From CAZDDI01 sp964504195 (GTDB lineage: Bacteria; Chloroflexota; Anaerolineae; B4-G1; SLSP01), in contig CAZDDI010000009.1 in NCBI GenBank assembly GCA_964504195.1, positions 42,393 through 106,392 on the forward strand: a stretch of 64,000 nucleotides of DNA, given 5' to 3'. The translations under genes and the position numbers were made by a program. Positions 22,413-32,130 of the stretch are shown here, piece after piece (position 1 is the first letter of the stretch; every line of letters begins with the position of its first letter). A model generated the notes under the pieces. That model was given only the letters and a program-made list of their open reading frames with translations. It searched no databases and was not told the origin of the DNA.

Positions 22413-24028
22413 ACGAACCATCGCTCGCTGAGACCTACGAAGCCATCCCTGAACCGGCGCTGGCGCGCGTGCAGCCGGGGCTAGTCTACGGCTTCCGCCC
22501 GGCGGCGCTGCTGACGATGGTGGGCTGCGTGGCGCTCTCGCTGGTGGGATTGGTGCAGGTCTTCGCGCCGGATTGGAACGGCACCTATCTGCTGGTGATG
22601 CTGGTGAGCGGCGCGGCGCTGGGCTACTACCTGCGCGTGCTGGCGCGGCAACACATCTCCAGCGATCAGGAACGCCAACGCCTGTACCGGCTGGTGCTGG
22701 GCGTGAGCTTCGTCGCCGTCAAAGCCGGGGTCTACCTGAGTATGCCCTGGGAGCGAGTGCAGCAAGACATACAGCAATGGTTCGCCGAACCCTGGTACTT
22801 CTTCAGCCTGGAATTCATCGTCACGTTTGGGCTATTCGTGGGCGCGTGGTTGGCGGCGATGGCAACGGCGGCGGATTGGGAAGCGCTGGAAGACCCAGTG
22901 CGCGATCGCACCACCGCGTCGCCGGTGCAACGGTTGGCCGCGCGCTTCTTCGTCGCGGGTATGCTCTTGCTCATCACCGGCGGCCTGACCCGCATCGGCC
23001 TCGCCGACCTGCTCAATCTCGCGCGCCCCTCCACACCCGGCATTTCCATCAACGCGCTCGTGTATTTTCTCTTGGGGCTGGCGATGCTGGGCCAGGCGCG
23101 GTTCACCGCCCTACGTACCCTCTGGGGTCTGCAAAAGACCCCGGTGGCCGTCGAGTTGGCCTCGCGTTGGGCGCGATACAGCCTGATCTTCCTGGTGCTG
23201 GCGGCGGCGCTGGCGTTTATCCTGCCCACCCGTTACGCTACACCGCTGTTCGATCTGCTCCTGTGGCTCATGGGTATAGGGTTCAGTATTATGAGTCTGG
23301 TATTATTTGTGTTCCAGATTTTCTTGTACCCATTTTTATGGCTGCTTTCCCTCATCCAACAGACCGATCCGCCGGATGCACCACTGCTGCCGCAAAATCT
23401 GATACCGCCCGCTCCCCCGGAAGCCGCCACACCCTGGCCCTGGCTGGGACTGGTGCGCTCGCTGCTGTTCTGGGGGCTACTGCTGGGCATCGGCGTCTAC
23501 CTGATCCACCGTTACCTGCGCGAGCATCCCGAGCTGCTGCGCGCCGTGCAGCGCGTGAACGTGGTGCGTGTGCTGGGCGATTGGATTGCAGCCCTCTGGC
23601 GCGCGCTGCGCGGCTGGGGGCGCGATGTGCAGGCGCAAGTCGTGGCGGCGGTGCAGCGGCAGCGCGACCTGCGCCGCGCGCGCGACAAGACTCGTCGGCG
23701 CGCCGCCGCGCCCGGCTCGTCGCGCGCGTGGGTCTTGCGTCACTACGCCGAACTGCTGGCAGAGACCGCCCGCTCCGGGCTACCGCGACGGGATGCCCAA
23801 ACGCCCCGCGAATACCAACAGACCTTGCAGCCCGCCCTGCCCGCCGCCGCACCGCCGCTGGAGCAGGTCACAACCGCCTTCATCGAGGCGCGCTACAGTG
23901 CGCATCCCATCCCCCCGGAGCTCCAGGCGCAGATGGAGACTGCCTGCAACGATGTCCGCGCCGCGCTGGCCGCGCGAGAGAGTGTAGACCCTGCTCAAGA
24001 CAAAGGAGACCCATCCCATGGCCGATAA
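22409..24028 (+). CDS. DUF4129 domain-containing membrane protein
   Basis: 539 residues with about 10 hydrophobic segments (from TMVGCVALSLVGLVQVFA to WGLLLGIGVYLIH), then a basic linker and a C-terminal cytoplasmic DUF4129-like domain: LRHYAELLAETARSGLPRRD, TPREYQQTL, and ARYSAHPIP. In many genomes DUF4129 is the tail of a TgpA-type transglutaminase-like protein; no transglutaminase catalytic Cys-His-Asp set is visible here. The GTG start at 22409 overlaps the DUF58 stop, and its own 3' end overlaps the following ATG by 11 bp, so the genes are translationally coupled. Confidence 0.8.
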   Translation: MNEPSLAETYEAIPEPALARVQPGLVYGFRPAALLTMVGCVALSLVGLVQVFAPDWNGTYLLVMLVSGAALGYYLRVLARQHISSDQERQRLYRLVLGVSFVAVKAGVYLSMPWERVQQDIQQWFAEPWYFFSLEFIVTFGLFVGAWLAAMATAADWEALEDPVRDRTTASPVQRLAARFFVAGMLLLITGGLTRIGLADLLNLARPSTPGISINALVYFLLGLAMLGQARFTALRTLWGLQKTPVAVELASRWARYSLIFLVLAAALAFILPTRYATPLFDLLLWLMGIGFSIMSLVLFVFQIFLYPFLWLLSLIQQTDPPDAPLLPQNLIPPAPPEAATPWPWLGLVRSLLFWGLLLGIGVYLIHRYLREHPELLRAVQRVNVVRVLGDWIAALWRALRGWGRDVQAQVVAAVQRQRDLRRARDKTRRRAAAPGSSRAWVLRHYAELLAETARSGLPRRDAQTPREYQQTLQPALPAAAPPLEQVTTAFIEARYSAHPIPPELQAQMETACNDVRAALAARESVDPAQDKGDPSHGR

Positions 24029-25469
24029 ACCTTCCTATACCCAACTGACAGCGCAGGTGTTGATGAACGCAACCGAACCGTTGACGCTAGATGAAGTCGT
24101 AGCGCAAGTCCAGCAGCTGCGCCCCATACATACCAAAAATCCATCCACCACCATCCGGGGCGCGATCTCAACATTGCCGCTGGCGGCTTCGCTGGGCGGG
24201 CGGCCGGCGCGCTATGTCTGGTGGCCGTTGCGCCTGGCCCACAATGTCTTCCGGCACTGTCTCACGCAGCAGGAGGTGGAATCCGGCGGGTTGGTCTTGA
24301 ATGACGAGACCTGGCTGGCGTTCTGGCCCGATTTCTTTGCCGGAACGCGCCAGCAGCAGGGCGAAGTAACGCTCGAATTGGACAAGGGTGACATACTGGA
24401 AACTCGTATCGAGCATTTAGTTAAGGGCGCACCACTTTGGGGACTACAGCCAACGCCTGCGCTAGCTGCGTGGTTCGCGCATACGGACGCCGCGCCGGGC
24501 GATGATCTGATCGTGCGTGTGCTAGACGTTGACGCGCGGCGGTATGCGCTGCACCTGCTACCGCAGGCGCAACGCGACGAGGCCGCCATCGCACAACGCA
24601 ACCAGGACTTGGCCGATGTAGTAGAGCGGCTCATGCCTACGGTCAGTTTCGACTTTCCAAGCTACCAGCTCGTCCCGCGCCTGGTTGCCAACGCCGTGTA
24701 TCGCGATCCTATGCCACCTGATCCCTGGCAAAAAGCGCTGCGCTCCGATTTACGCTATGTGGTTTATCAGGAAGAGCGGGTGTATCTGGTGGAAAAATTG
24801 GTGAGAGCACTGGAACAGGAGAATCCCTCCCCGCAAGCCCTCTTCGATGTGCCGCGCCCGCGTGGGAACTGGAACAAAGCTACCACCGAGGCCGAGCGAC
24901 AAGCCTGGGGTTTGTATTTTTTCAACCGGGGCCTGGATTTCCATCACGCCGGATACGCAGTCGCCGACGAAGCCTACTACCGTGCCGCGCTATTGCTCGA
25001 CCCCGGCCATGCCGACGCCTGGGGCCATGTGGGCAACCGGCGTTTCGAGGAAGGGCTGCTCTTTGAGGCGTTGGCGTGCTATCAACGCAGTCAAGCCGTC
25101 GCAGAAGCGCGCACCATCGGCGACCCGGAAACCTATACCCGCCCCTTTTGGTTCGATTTGGATTCGCGCCCCTTCCTGCGCGCCCTACACGGGCAAGGGG
25201 TATGCCTGTGGCGATTAGGGCGCATAGCGGAAGCGCGCGCCATCTTCGAGCGGCTGTTGGCCCTAAATCCCAGCGATAACCAGGGCGTGCGCTTCCTGCT
25301 GCCCGATATGAATGCAGGGTTGACCTGGGAAGAGGGCGTGGAGCGCGATGAAGAAGCGCGCCGGCAAGAGCAGCTGGCTTTCGAGCAAGCGCCAGCGCGT
25401 GAGGCTGCCCCTTCAGCGCAACCCACCCGCCGGCGTCGTCCCGGCAGAGGCTGGGGGCGACGCTCCTGA
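24018..25469 (+). CDS. Winged-helix (HARE-HTH-like) plus TPR protein
   Basis: 483 residues. The N-terminus (about 6-75) resembles the HARE-HTH/HB1 winged helix: YTQLTAQVLMNATEPLTLDEV and NPSTTIRGAIST. A middle region (about 80-290) is not recognised. The C-terminal part (about 295-430) carries TPR-like helices, with AEYYRAALLLDPGHADAW-type spacing and a segment close to ST7-type repeats (FLRALHGQGVCLWRLGR, LALNPSDNQGVR). The last 30 residues are Arg-rich. It overlaps the DUF4129 gene by 11 bp and so belongs to the MoxR operon; a regulatory or scaffolding role is inferred. Confidence 0.7.
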   Translation: MADKPSYTQLTAQVLMNATEPLTLDEVVAQVQQLRPIHTKNPSTTIRGAISTLPLAASLGGRPARYVWWPLRLAHNVFRHCLTQQEVESGGLVLNDETWLAFWPDFFAGTRQQQGEVTLELDKGDILETRIEHLVKGAPLWGLQPTPALAAWFAHTDAAPGDDLIVRVLDVDARRYALHLLPQAQRDEAAIAQRNQDLADVVERLMPTVSFDFPSYQLVPRLVANAVYRDPMPPDPWQKALRSDLRYVVYQEERVYLVEKLVRALEQENPSPQALFDVPRPRGNWNKATTEAERQAWGLYFFNRGLDFHHAGYAVADEAYYRAALLLDPGHADAWGHVGNRRFEEGLLFEALACYQRSQAVAEARTIGDPETYTRPFWFDLDSRPFLRALHGQGVCLWRLGRIAEARAIFERLLALNPSDNQGVRFLLPDMNAGLTWEEGVERDEEARRQEQLAFEQAPAREAAPSAQPTRRRRPGRGWGRRS

Positions 25470-25571
25470 CGGAACCCCCGTAGTGCTGGTATGGCGCTGC
25501 TCCTCTGCCACTATGCCAACCCGCGCTTGACAGAATTGCCCTAGCAACGTAAACTTGAACTGGGGCATACG

Positions 25572-27908
25572 ATGCAATATACGAGCGAAATCATCCGGTT
25601 TCAAGCAGGACAGCGCAGCCACCACCCAACGCCAGAAGCTACCATCGAGTGGCGTCCTCCCGAGGGCGTCTATCACGAGGGGGAGACGTTGGTGGTGTTG
25701 GTTGATCTGCATCCGTCGCTACCTCATCGAGGGCGCGAACTGCGCACTATCGCCGTTAACGCTTACTGGAATTCGTCGGGTAGTCTGGTGGCGCGCTTGC
25801 GCCGCTCGCTTGATGCTGTAAATCGTTATCTTTGCCAGGTGAATACCGGCGCAACGGCTGAAGGCCGTGCTTCTGGCAACGTCACTTGTGTGGCGCTCTG
25901 CGGCGAAGATCTGTTTCTGGGCCAGGTCGGGCCTGCTCATGCGCTGGTGTATACGCCGGAGGCCGCGCAACTTGATACATTTCCCTACCGCCCCGGCGAA
26001 CTGCTTATTCCGTTAGGCGCGGCCTTGCCGCCGCGTATTCATATCGGCTATACCCCTTTGTTGCCGCAAACCACACTGCTGCTGGCGACTTCAGAACTCT
26101 TCGCGGCGCAATCACCCGAATTGTGGCAAGCTACATTGGCACAGCCGGATTTTGACGGGGTATTGCAAACCGTCGAAACGGTCATGGCGACTAGCCAGAC
26201 CTCCGGTAGCGCAGTTTTGCTGCGCGCTTTGACCGAAGTTCCCGTGCCGGACATGGTTGAAACGCCGCATGGCTGGTGGCCGTTTGCGCGCCGCCAACCG
26301 GCGACAATACCCGCTTCCTCGCTGCCGGAACCGCCCGTTGTAATAACCAGCGCGCCAGCATTAACCGAGCCGTTGGTTCCGGCCCGCTTGGTGCCGCGTC
26401 CGCGCATCAGTACCCCGACCACGCTCGAGCCAGCGCCAGAAATCCAGCCGCCATCCGCGCCGCAATCGCAGCCCGAACCTAGCCCCGAGCCAGTTATTGC
26501 ACCGGTTGTTACGCCGGTTGCCGCTGACGAGCCAAGCGCATCCGAATCAACGCGGCCTTCCTGGCGCATTACACTGCCACGCTGGCAGCTGCCTAAGTTA
26601 ACCTTGCCACAGCTCCAACTGCGGCGTCCGGAACGCCTTCCCTGGCGTATCGGTAAAATCCCCTACCGGCAGCTGCTCCAGGCATTGCTCCCCGGAAAAA
26701 TGCCAGACGGGCGGGTTGCGATGGTGCTTGATCCACCCCAAGAAAGATCTACCGTGATGGGCGGGGTAACGCTAGGTTTTTTGCTCTTGATCTTCTTTAT
26801 CACCCTCATTACCTATTTCGAGTTTGGTGGAGCGGAACGCTTGCCACAAGTATTGGGGGCAGCGCACGACGCGCGTGCTATCGCCTATAACATCCAGACG
26901 GTGGACACCTGGCGCGAGGTGCTCATGCTGGCTGACCGTTCACTAGGGCTTGACCCGCAAAACGAGGAAGCCTCCCGCCTGAAAGCCGAGGCGCAACAGG
27001 CCATTGATGCGTTGCAAAGCGCGGCCTTGCTCCAGGTGTATCCCATCATGGATTTGGGAGTGGCGCCTGCGCCGCGCCGACTGTTGATCGCCAAGGGCTG
27101 GGTCTACCTGCTCAATACAACTACCGATGAGGTGTTGGGCATTCCGCTGAGCGATAATCATCTGGCTTCTATTGCGGATGCACCTATCTCCATCCTCAAA
27201 CGTGGGCAAACCTTCTATGGCGAGGCGGTAGAAAGTTTGGTGGACCTGGCTTGGGTTCAATCGCCTATCGGCTATCCCGATGGCGCGGTCTTCATTTATA
27301 GTGACAATGGCGCGCTTTACATCTACGAGCCAGTGCTAGGGCCGCAAAGCATGGATCGTCAACGCTTGCCGGGTGAGCTGGTGCCCAGTGCCGTTACCTT
27401 CATGAAGGTGTACGGTGAACGGGTGTATCTGGTCAATCGGCAGCAAAATCAGGTTTTGAGTTACTGGCCCGTCAATGGCCTGTATAACAGCCCGCCGCGC
27501 CCTTATTTTGCCGCGTCCGTCGGGCCACCCTTGCAAAATGTCGTAGATTTTGCCCTGGATGGGCGGCTGTATCTGCTGCTGGGCGATGCGACGCTCCATG
27601 TGTATTACGAAGGTGCGGAGGATTTATCGTTCAACGTCCAGGGTTTACCGGAACGGGATTTCACCCCTACGCTGCTGGCTGTAGAACGCAACACCGAAAC
27701 GGGGAGCATCTATTTGGGTGATCCACAACGCGAGCGCATCGTCGTGTTGAATAAACGGGGGCAATTCCAGCACCAGTTCCGCCTTTCCGGGCAACGCCTG
27801 GAGCATTTGGAAGCGCTGGCGTTAAGTGCCAGCGCCGATAGCGGCATTCTATATTTCATCGCTAACAATCGCCTCTACGCTGCACCCTTGCCGGACTTTG
27901 CCAGGTAG
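25572..27908 (+). CDS. PP2C-like domain, single TM helix and beta-propeller protein
   Basis: 778 residues. Residues 1-230 resemble a PPM/PP2C phosphatase fold (GETLVVLVDLHPSLPHRGREL, GNVTCVALCGEDLFLGQVG, GELLIPLGAALPP), but the canonical metal-binding DG motifs are not evident, so activity is doubtful. A Pro-rich linker (about 240-375) is followed by one transmembrane helix (GFLLLIFFITLITYF, about 398-412). The remaining 360 residues look like an extracytoplasmic propeller with repeats such as VYLVNRQQNQVLSYWPVNG. The layout suggests sensing across the membrane. It follows the MoxR operon on the same strand. Confidence 0.65.
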   Translation: MQYTSEIIRFQAGQRSHHPTPEATIEWRPPEGVYHEGETLVVLVDLHPSLPHRGRELRTIAVNAYWNSSGSLVARLRRSLDAVNRYLCQVNTGATAEGRASGNVTCVALCGEDLFLGQVGPAHALVYTPEAAQLDTFPYRPGELLIPLGAALPPRIHIGYTPLLPQTTLLLATSELFAAQSPELWQATLAQPDFDGVLQTVETVMATSQTSGSAVLLRALTEVPVPDMVETPHGWWPFARRQPATIPASSLPEPPVVITSAPALTEPLVPARLVPRPRISTPTTLEPAPEIQPPSAPQSQPEPSPEPVIAPVVTPVAADEPSASESTRPSWRITLPRWQLPKLTLPQLQLRRPERLPWRIGKIPYRQLLQALLPGKMPDGRVAMVLDPPQERSTVMGGVTLGFLLLIFFITLITYFEFGGAERLPQVLGAAHDARAIAYNIQTVDTWREVLMLADRSLGLDPQNEEASRLKAEAQQAIDALQSAALLQVYPIMDLGVAPAPRRLLIAKGWVYLLNTTTDEVLGIPLSDNHLASIADAPISILKRGQTFYGEAVESLVDLAWVQSPIGYPDGAVFIYSDNGALYIYEPVLGPQSMDRQRLPGELVPSAVTFMKVYGERVYLVNRQQNQVLSYWPVNGLYNSPPRPYFAASVGPPLQNVVDFALDGRLYLLLGDATLHVYYEGAEDLSFNVQGLPERDFTPTLLAVERNTETGSIYLGDPQRERIVVLNKRGQFQHQFRLSGQRLEHLEALALSASADSGILYFIANNRLYAAPLPDFAR

Positions 27909-27991
27909 CGCGTGGAACGCGAGGCAGCGATTGCCAGGATTTACACAACCAGGGTGTCTGCCCCCGCGAACTTTACGGAGAAGTCATACTT

Positions 27992-28582
27992 ATGATTGAA
28001 ACCCCGTTGCGCGTGTTCGTCGCGCTGCCCCTTACGTCCGAATTACATGCAGAACTAGCGCGCGTTCAACAGCGATTGCAACGTACCTGTCCCGAAGGCG
28101 TCCGCTGGGTGCGTCCCGAAGGTATTCACCTGACCCTTTTCTTCATCGGCGAATTGTCCCCAGCACAGCTGCCGCCCATCCGCGCAGCCCTGGCTGTGGT
28201 CGCGCGCCACGCGCTATCTTGTACAGCCACAGTGCGTGGCTTAGGTGCGTTCCCTAATCCGCGCCGGCCTCGTGTTATCTGGGTAGGACTAGAAGAGCCT
28301 ACCGGGCGGCTAGCCCTGCTCCACCAGGCTGTCAACGAGGCGCTGGCGCGTGTCGGTTGTGAGCCAGAATCGCGCCCGTTCGCGCCGCACCTGACTCTGG
28401 GGCGTGTGCAACAGCGGCGTGGTGGTGAAGAACCCCAAGTCGGCGAAGCCATCAGTCGCGCTGTTGCCCAGCCTTGCGAGCTAGGTACAGTGGATTTCAC
28501 CAAGCTGGTGCTGTTTCGCAGCACCTTGCAACCCCAAGGCGCGGTCTATACGCCGCTAGAAACATTCACCCTGGGGGAGTGA
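27992..28582 (+). CDS. thpR: RNA 2',3'-cyclic phosphodiesterase
   Basis: A 196-residue 2H phosphoesterase (LigT/ThpR family) that opens 2',3'-cyclic phosphates on RNA ends. The two catalytic HxTx motifs are IHLTLFFIGE (about residue 46) and PHLTLGRV (about residue 131), with the spacing and length of ThpR. The N-terminal RVFVALPL and the VIWVG strand are also typical. AACTTTACGGAGAAGTC provides a GGAG ribosome site. Confidence 0.92.
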   Translation: MIETPLRVFVALPLTSELHAELARVQQRLQRTCPEGVRWVRPEGIHLTLFFIGELSPAQLPPIRAALAVVARHALSCTATVRGLGAFPNPRRPRVIWVGLEEPTGRLALLHQAVNEALARVGCEPESRPFAPHLTLGRVQQRRGGEEPQVGEAISRAVAQPCELGTVDFTKLVLFRSTLQPQGAVYTPLETFTLGE

Positions 28583-28640
28583 AGCGAGTTTTTCTTTTCA
28601 CGTTTTACAGCTTTTAATATCTTGTACTCACGAGGTTTTC

Positions 28641-30317
28641 ATGTCGGTAAAAGTCCGTTGGAGTTGGATCACTTTACTCGGTCTGGCGCTGGCCTTGCGA
28701 TTGGCGGTGCTTGCCAGCGCCCCGCTGACGCCTGCCGAAGTATCCCTGGCCCTACCAGCCTGGGATGCTGCGCGTGGCGCTGGCTGGCCGGTAACTACAG
28801 AAAGCCCCTTCCTGTTAGTGGGCAATGTTTTGCTCTTCTGGCTCTTCGGTGCTGGCGACGGCATAGCGCGCTTGTGGCCCGCACTGGCGGGTGTGGCGCT
28901 CAGCGCGCTGCCCTTGCTCTGGCGGCAAAAACTCGGCGAAGTCGGTGCGCTAATGACCGGCGCGCTATTAACAGTCTCGCCTATTGCCCTCTATGCCGCA
29001 CGCACCCTCGATGGCGCAAGTATCAGCGTATTAGCGGCAGGGTTGCTCTTTACGGGTCTGTTGCGGCCTTCCCGTGATTGGACAGCACCGGTATTGCGGG
29101 CCACCGGGCTGGGGTTGGGCCTTATCAGTGGGCCGGTATTCTACGATACTTTGCTGGTAGGTTTGTTGGGTTGGCTTGCTTATCGCTGGGGTAGCCGCAC
29201 GAGCCGCTGGTCTGTTTCTGCACTGTGGGGGCGTGTTGCAGCGTTTGGGGTGCTAGGTGCGCTAGTGTTGGCGACCGGATTTGGACTGCGCTGGTCGGGT
29301 TGGGCCGGGCCGATAGAGCCGTTGTTAGCGTGGCTGGCGCAATGGCGCGGTATATCCGGTGGGGTGGGGCTGCCGCTGCTTGTGACCTACGAACCAGTGA
29401 CCTTGTTCCTGGCTGCGGCCATGCTAGGTTGGGCCGTCATCATCATGGATCCGTGGACATTGGCGTTGGGGTTTGCCTCGCTGCTGGCGCTGCTCGTGTT
29501 GACTCTGCGCCCCGGGGCTGCGCCCCTCGCCCTGTTGAGCATTGTCATGCCGTTGGCCTTGCTCGGTGGCGAATTGGGCCAACGCTTGTGGATGTTACGG
29601 CGCAACGTCACGCTGATAAGCGAAGGACTACACATACCATTGTGTTTCTTCTTTTGGATATTTGCCCTCCTGGCATTGGCCCGGCACACGACTTTCAATA
29701 CCACCGGTCTGGAGTTACCCCTCGTAATCCTGGTCATTATGATTCAACTTTTCCTGATAGGTACATTTGCTATGTTTGTCACACGCGCATCTGCTTGGCG
29801 TGGCGCGCTCTTGGGAACCACCGCGTTCTTGTTCATGTTGCAGCTCGGTTTTGGGTGGGGGGTGGCCTTCAGCCGTCGGACCACTCCCGCCGAGCCGCTG
29901 GTGCGCGTGGCTGCATCGGCGGACATCCGCAATTTGCGCACCGGCATCACGAAGTTACAACAGCAGCGGGGAATTAGCGATGATGCACTCGAAATCGTTC
30001 TGATTGATGCTGTACCTGATCTTACCCCCACATTACGCTGGGTGCTGCGCGATTTGCTGTTGCTTACCATTGTTGATGCCTGGACGCCTGATCTTCCCGC
30101 GTTTGTGATAGCACCGGAAGGAATCGCCCCCCCCACAAGCGCGTCGCGTGTATGGCAAGGGGCGGCATTCACCACACACCTGTATCTCAACGGCTCGTTG
30201 CCTGGGTGCACATCTTTTTCGCCGCTGCGCTGCCGTGATCCTGTGCGTTGGTACCTGTACCGGGAATTGCCCACGCCTCCACAATCCCAGCGCGTGATGC
30301 TGTGGGCCGCGCCCTGA
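28641..30317 (+). CDS. GT-C-like (PMT/ArnT family) membrane glycosyltransferase
   Basis: A 558-residue protein with about 11-12 hydrophobic segments. The first periplasmic loop after TM1 has TPAEVSLALPAWDAARG, at the place where PMT/ArnT proteins carry catalytic acidic residues, followed by SPFLLVGNVLLFWLFGAGDGIARLWPA, the typical second-loop/TM2 region. The C-terminal ~130 residues are soluble. Such enzymes move sugars from lipid carriers to proteins or lipids on the outer face of the membrane. Substrate unknown. The gene is read with its acylphosphatase neighbour. Confidence 0.65.
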   Translation: MSVKVRWSWITLLGLALALRLAVLASAPLTPAEVSLALPAWDAARGAGWPVTTESPFLLVGNVLLFWLFGAGDGIARLWPALAGVALSALPLLWRQKLGEVGALMTGALLTVSPIALYAARTLDGASISVLAAGLLFTGLLRPSRDWTAPVLRATGLGLGLISGPVFYDTLLVGLLGWLAYRWGSRTSRWSVSALWGRVAAFGVLGALVLATGFGLRWSGWAGPIEPLLAWLAQWRGISGGVGLPLLVTYEPVTLFLAAAMLGWAVIIMDPWTLALGFASLLALLVLTLRPGAAPLALLSIVMPLALLGGELGQRLWMLRRNVTLISEGLHIPLCFFFWIFALLALARHTTFNTTGLELPLVILVIMIQLFLIGTFAMFVTRASAWRGALLGTTAFLFMLQLGFGWGVAFSRRTTPAEPLVRVAASADIRNLRTGITKLQQQRGISDDALEIVLIDAVPDLTPTLRWVLRDLLLLTIVDAWTPDLPAFVIAPEGIAPPTSASRVWQGAAFTTHLYLNGSLPGCTSFSPLRCRDPVRWYLYRELPTPPQSQRVMLWAAP

Positions 30318-30360
30318 GTCGCAGGGACCGCACACTCAACTACGAAAGGAATTCGGCAAC

Positions 30361-30651
30361 ATGAGCGAACAACTCGTACACGAAGCTATCCAAATCATTG
30401 TCACCGGCCGGGTGCAAGGCGTGAGTTTCCGTTATTTCACGCAACAGATAGCTAAAGATCTGGGCGTGGTCGGCTGGGTGCGCAATCTACCCGATGCAAC
30501 CGTACAAATCTGGGCGGAAGCCCCGCCGGAAACATTGGAACGCTTCATCGAGTGTGTGCGCCAAGGGCCGCCGCTCGCTATGGTTAGAGATTTGGATGTG
30601 GAAAAATTTCGCGTTTCTGGTAAATACGCCACGTTCGAGTTACGGTTCTGA
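30361..30651 (+). CDS. acyP: Acylphosphatase
   Basis: A 96-residue ferredoxin-like-fold enzyme hydrolysing acyl phosphates. Active-site residues are visible: the GRVQGVSFRYFTQQIA signature with catalytic Arg, and the Asn in GWVRNLPD. AAAGGAATTC precedes the ATG, and the next gene starts 2 bp after the stop. Length and motif order are exactly those of the family. Confidence 0.94.
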   Translation: MSEQLVHEAIQIIVTGRVQGVSFRYFTQQIAKDLGVVGWVRNLPDATVQIWAEAPPETLERFIECVRQGPPLAMVRDLDVEKFRVSGKYATFELRF

Positions 30652-30653
30652 AG

Positions 30654-31907
30654 ATGAGAAGACAAACTGAAACTTTGGCCTGGCTGATTTTGTGGCTGGC
30701 CTTCACGCTTTGTGTGACATTGACCATTGGAATTCCCTGGAGCATCCACTGGTATTTGCACAATGCCACTCGCTCGCTCACGGTTGTCTTGCAGCCCCGT
30801 AATGGCACCATCAGTGTGCAGGCGCGCGGCGATAGCGGCCCGGTGCTGGTCTCCGAACCCCGCGAAGTACTCCTACATAGCCGTATCCGTTTGGGGGCTG
30901 ACGCTGACGCGTTGCTTCTCTTCTATACACCTGTGCAATCCACAATTCCGGTGCTGACCGTGCAGCTCTATGGGCAGAGCGATCTGGTGATCGAAGAGCT
31001 CAAAACCCCACGCTTTGCGCTGAGCTCACTCCCGCACCAGGTCTTATTACGCACCCACAACGCCAACAATGTACTTTTTACCGTCGGCGGGGAAGATAGC
31101 AACACTGTATTGCGTCTGCACACCCCGCACGGGACACCGGAGCTGGAGAACGGTATCTACACGTTGGTTGTCAAGCCCAATGTGACCGAGTTCTCTGTGC
31201 GCGCGGGACAGGCACGTATGACCGATCCGGCAACAGGTGAGGCGTTGACACTTACGGCCTTGGAACACACCTACATCACCGCTGCGGGGATCGGCGCGAT
31301 TCAGACGGGCGAGCGCGATATTCTCCAGACGCGCAACGGCGATTTTAGCGCGCCGCTCGATACCGCTTGGGAGTTCTACAACCGCGCCGCCTTGCCCGAC
31401 GAGCAGGCTGGCGCGGTGCGGTTGGCTGGTGAGGCCGACCGCCGCCGGTTGATCCTGGAGCGCTATGGGCTGGGCCACGCCGAAACGGGCCTACGACAAA
31501 CCCTTAATCAGGATTTGCGTGGCGCGCAGACCACGCTGCGCGTGCGCGCGCGTCTTCAGATCAACCTGCAAACCTTGCCCGTGTGCGGCTCGCTCGGTAC
31601 AGAATGCCCGGTGATGTTGCGCCTCACCTACACCGATCAGCAAGGTAACTCGCACGAGTGGCTCCAGGGCTTTTACGCGCAATCCGGCGATGCTTCCACA
31701 CCGCAGTTTTGCGCTATCTGCGAGTGGAAAGCACATCATACTCAGGTTCCGCTGAACGTATGGTATGATTACGAATCGCCCGATCTGGTCGCCCGGTTGC
31801 GCGCCGAAGGCTTCGATCCGGCGGTCATCGAAACCATCTCCGTCTACGCCTCCGGGCATACCTACAGTGTCGCCGTCCAGGAAATTGCCATTTTACTGGG
31901 GCAATAA
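30654..31907 (+). CDS. Membrane-anchored extracytoplasmic protein of unknown function
   Basis: 417 residues; one N-terminal hydrophobic helix (LAWLILWLAFTLCVTLTIGI) then a long beta-rich region. The section from about 60 to 220 alternates short hydrophobic strands and is compatible with a FecR-like or jelly-roll fold. A later section (about 235-400) contains ETGLRQTLNQDLRGAQTTLRV and four cysteines (CGSLGTEC, FCAIC) that could form disulfides, and resembles a carbohydrate-binding sandwich. No catalytic motif is recognised. It begins 2 bp after acyP. Confidence 0.6.
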   Translation: MRRQTETLAWLILWLAFTLCVTLTIGIPWSIHWYLHNATRSLTVVLQPRNGTISVQARGDSGPVLVSEPREVLLHSRIRLGADADALLLFYTPVQSTIPVLTVQLYGQSDLVIEELKTPRFALSSLPHQVLLRTHNANNVLFTVGGEDSNTVLRLHTPHGTPELENGIYTLVVKPNVTEFSVRAGQARMTDPATGEALTLTALEHTYITAAGIGAIQTGERDILQTRNGDFSAPLDTAWEFYNRAALPDEQAGAVRLAGEADRRRLILERYGLGHAETGLRQTLNQDLRGAQTTLRVRARLQINLQTLPVCGSLGTECPVMLRLTYTDQQGNSHEWLQGFYAQSGDASTPQFCAICEWKAHHTQVPLNVWYDYESPDLVARLRAEGFDPAVIETISVYASGHTYSVAVQEIAILLGQ

Positions 31908-31910
31908 TCC

Positions 31911-32065
31911 GGTGGTGGGGTTCGGCAGGCTCACCCACCGACCTCCCGGTGGCTGAGCCTGCCGAAGCCTCTTGAAGGCAGCTCGCTCTGGTTAGCGCGT
32001 ACCCTTCGACAGGTTCACCCGCTGCCTGCCGAAGCCTCTGCCGGGTCTCGGCAGGCTTGACCATC
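31911..32065. repeat. GGCTTCGGCAGGCTCAGCC repeat cluster 2
   Basis: Inverted and direct copies of GGCTGAGCCTGCCGAAGCC and its complement, with GCGTACCCTTCGACAGG, matching the cluster at 18740-18915. A short AT-rich stretch with GATTTGCGATTTGCCATTT words (32078-32108) follows, like the one before moxR. Confidence 0.7.
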
Positions 32066-32130
32066 GGCTTCAATAGATTCGCAATTTGAAATTTGCGATT
32101 TGCCATTTCCCAAGGAGCTATGACCATACT

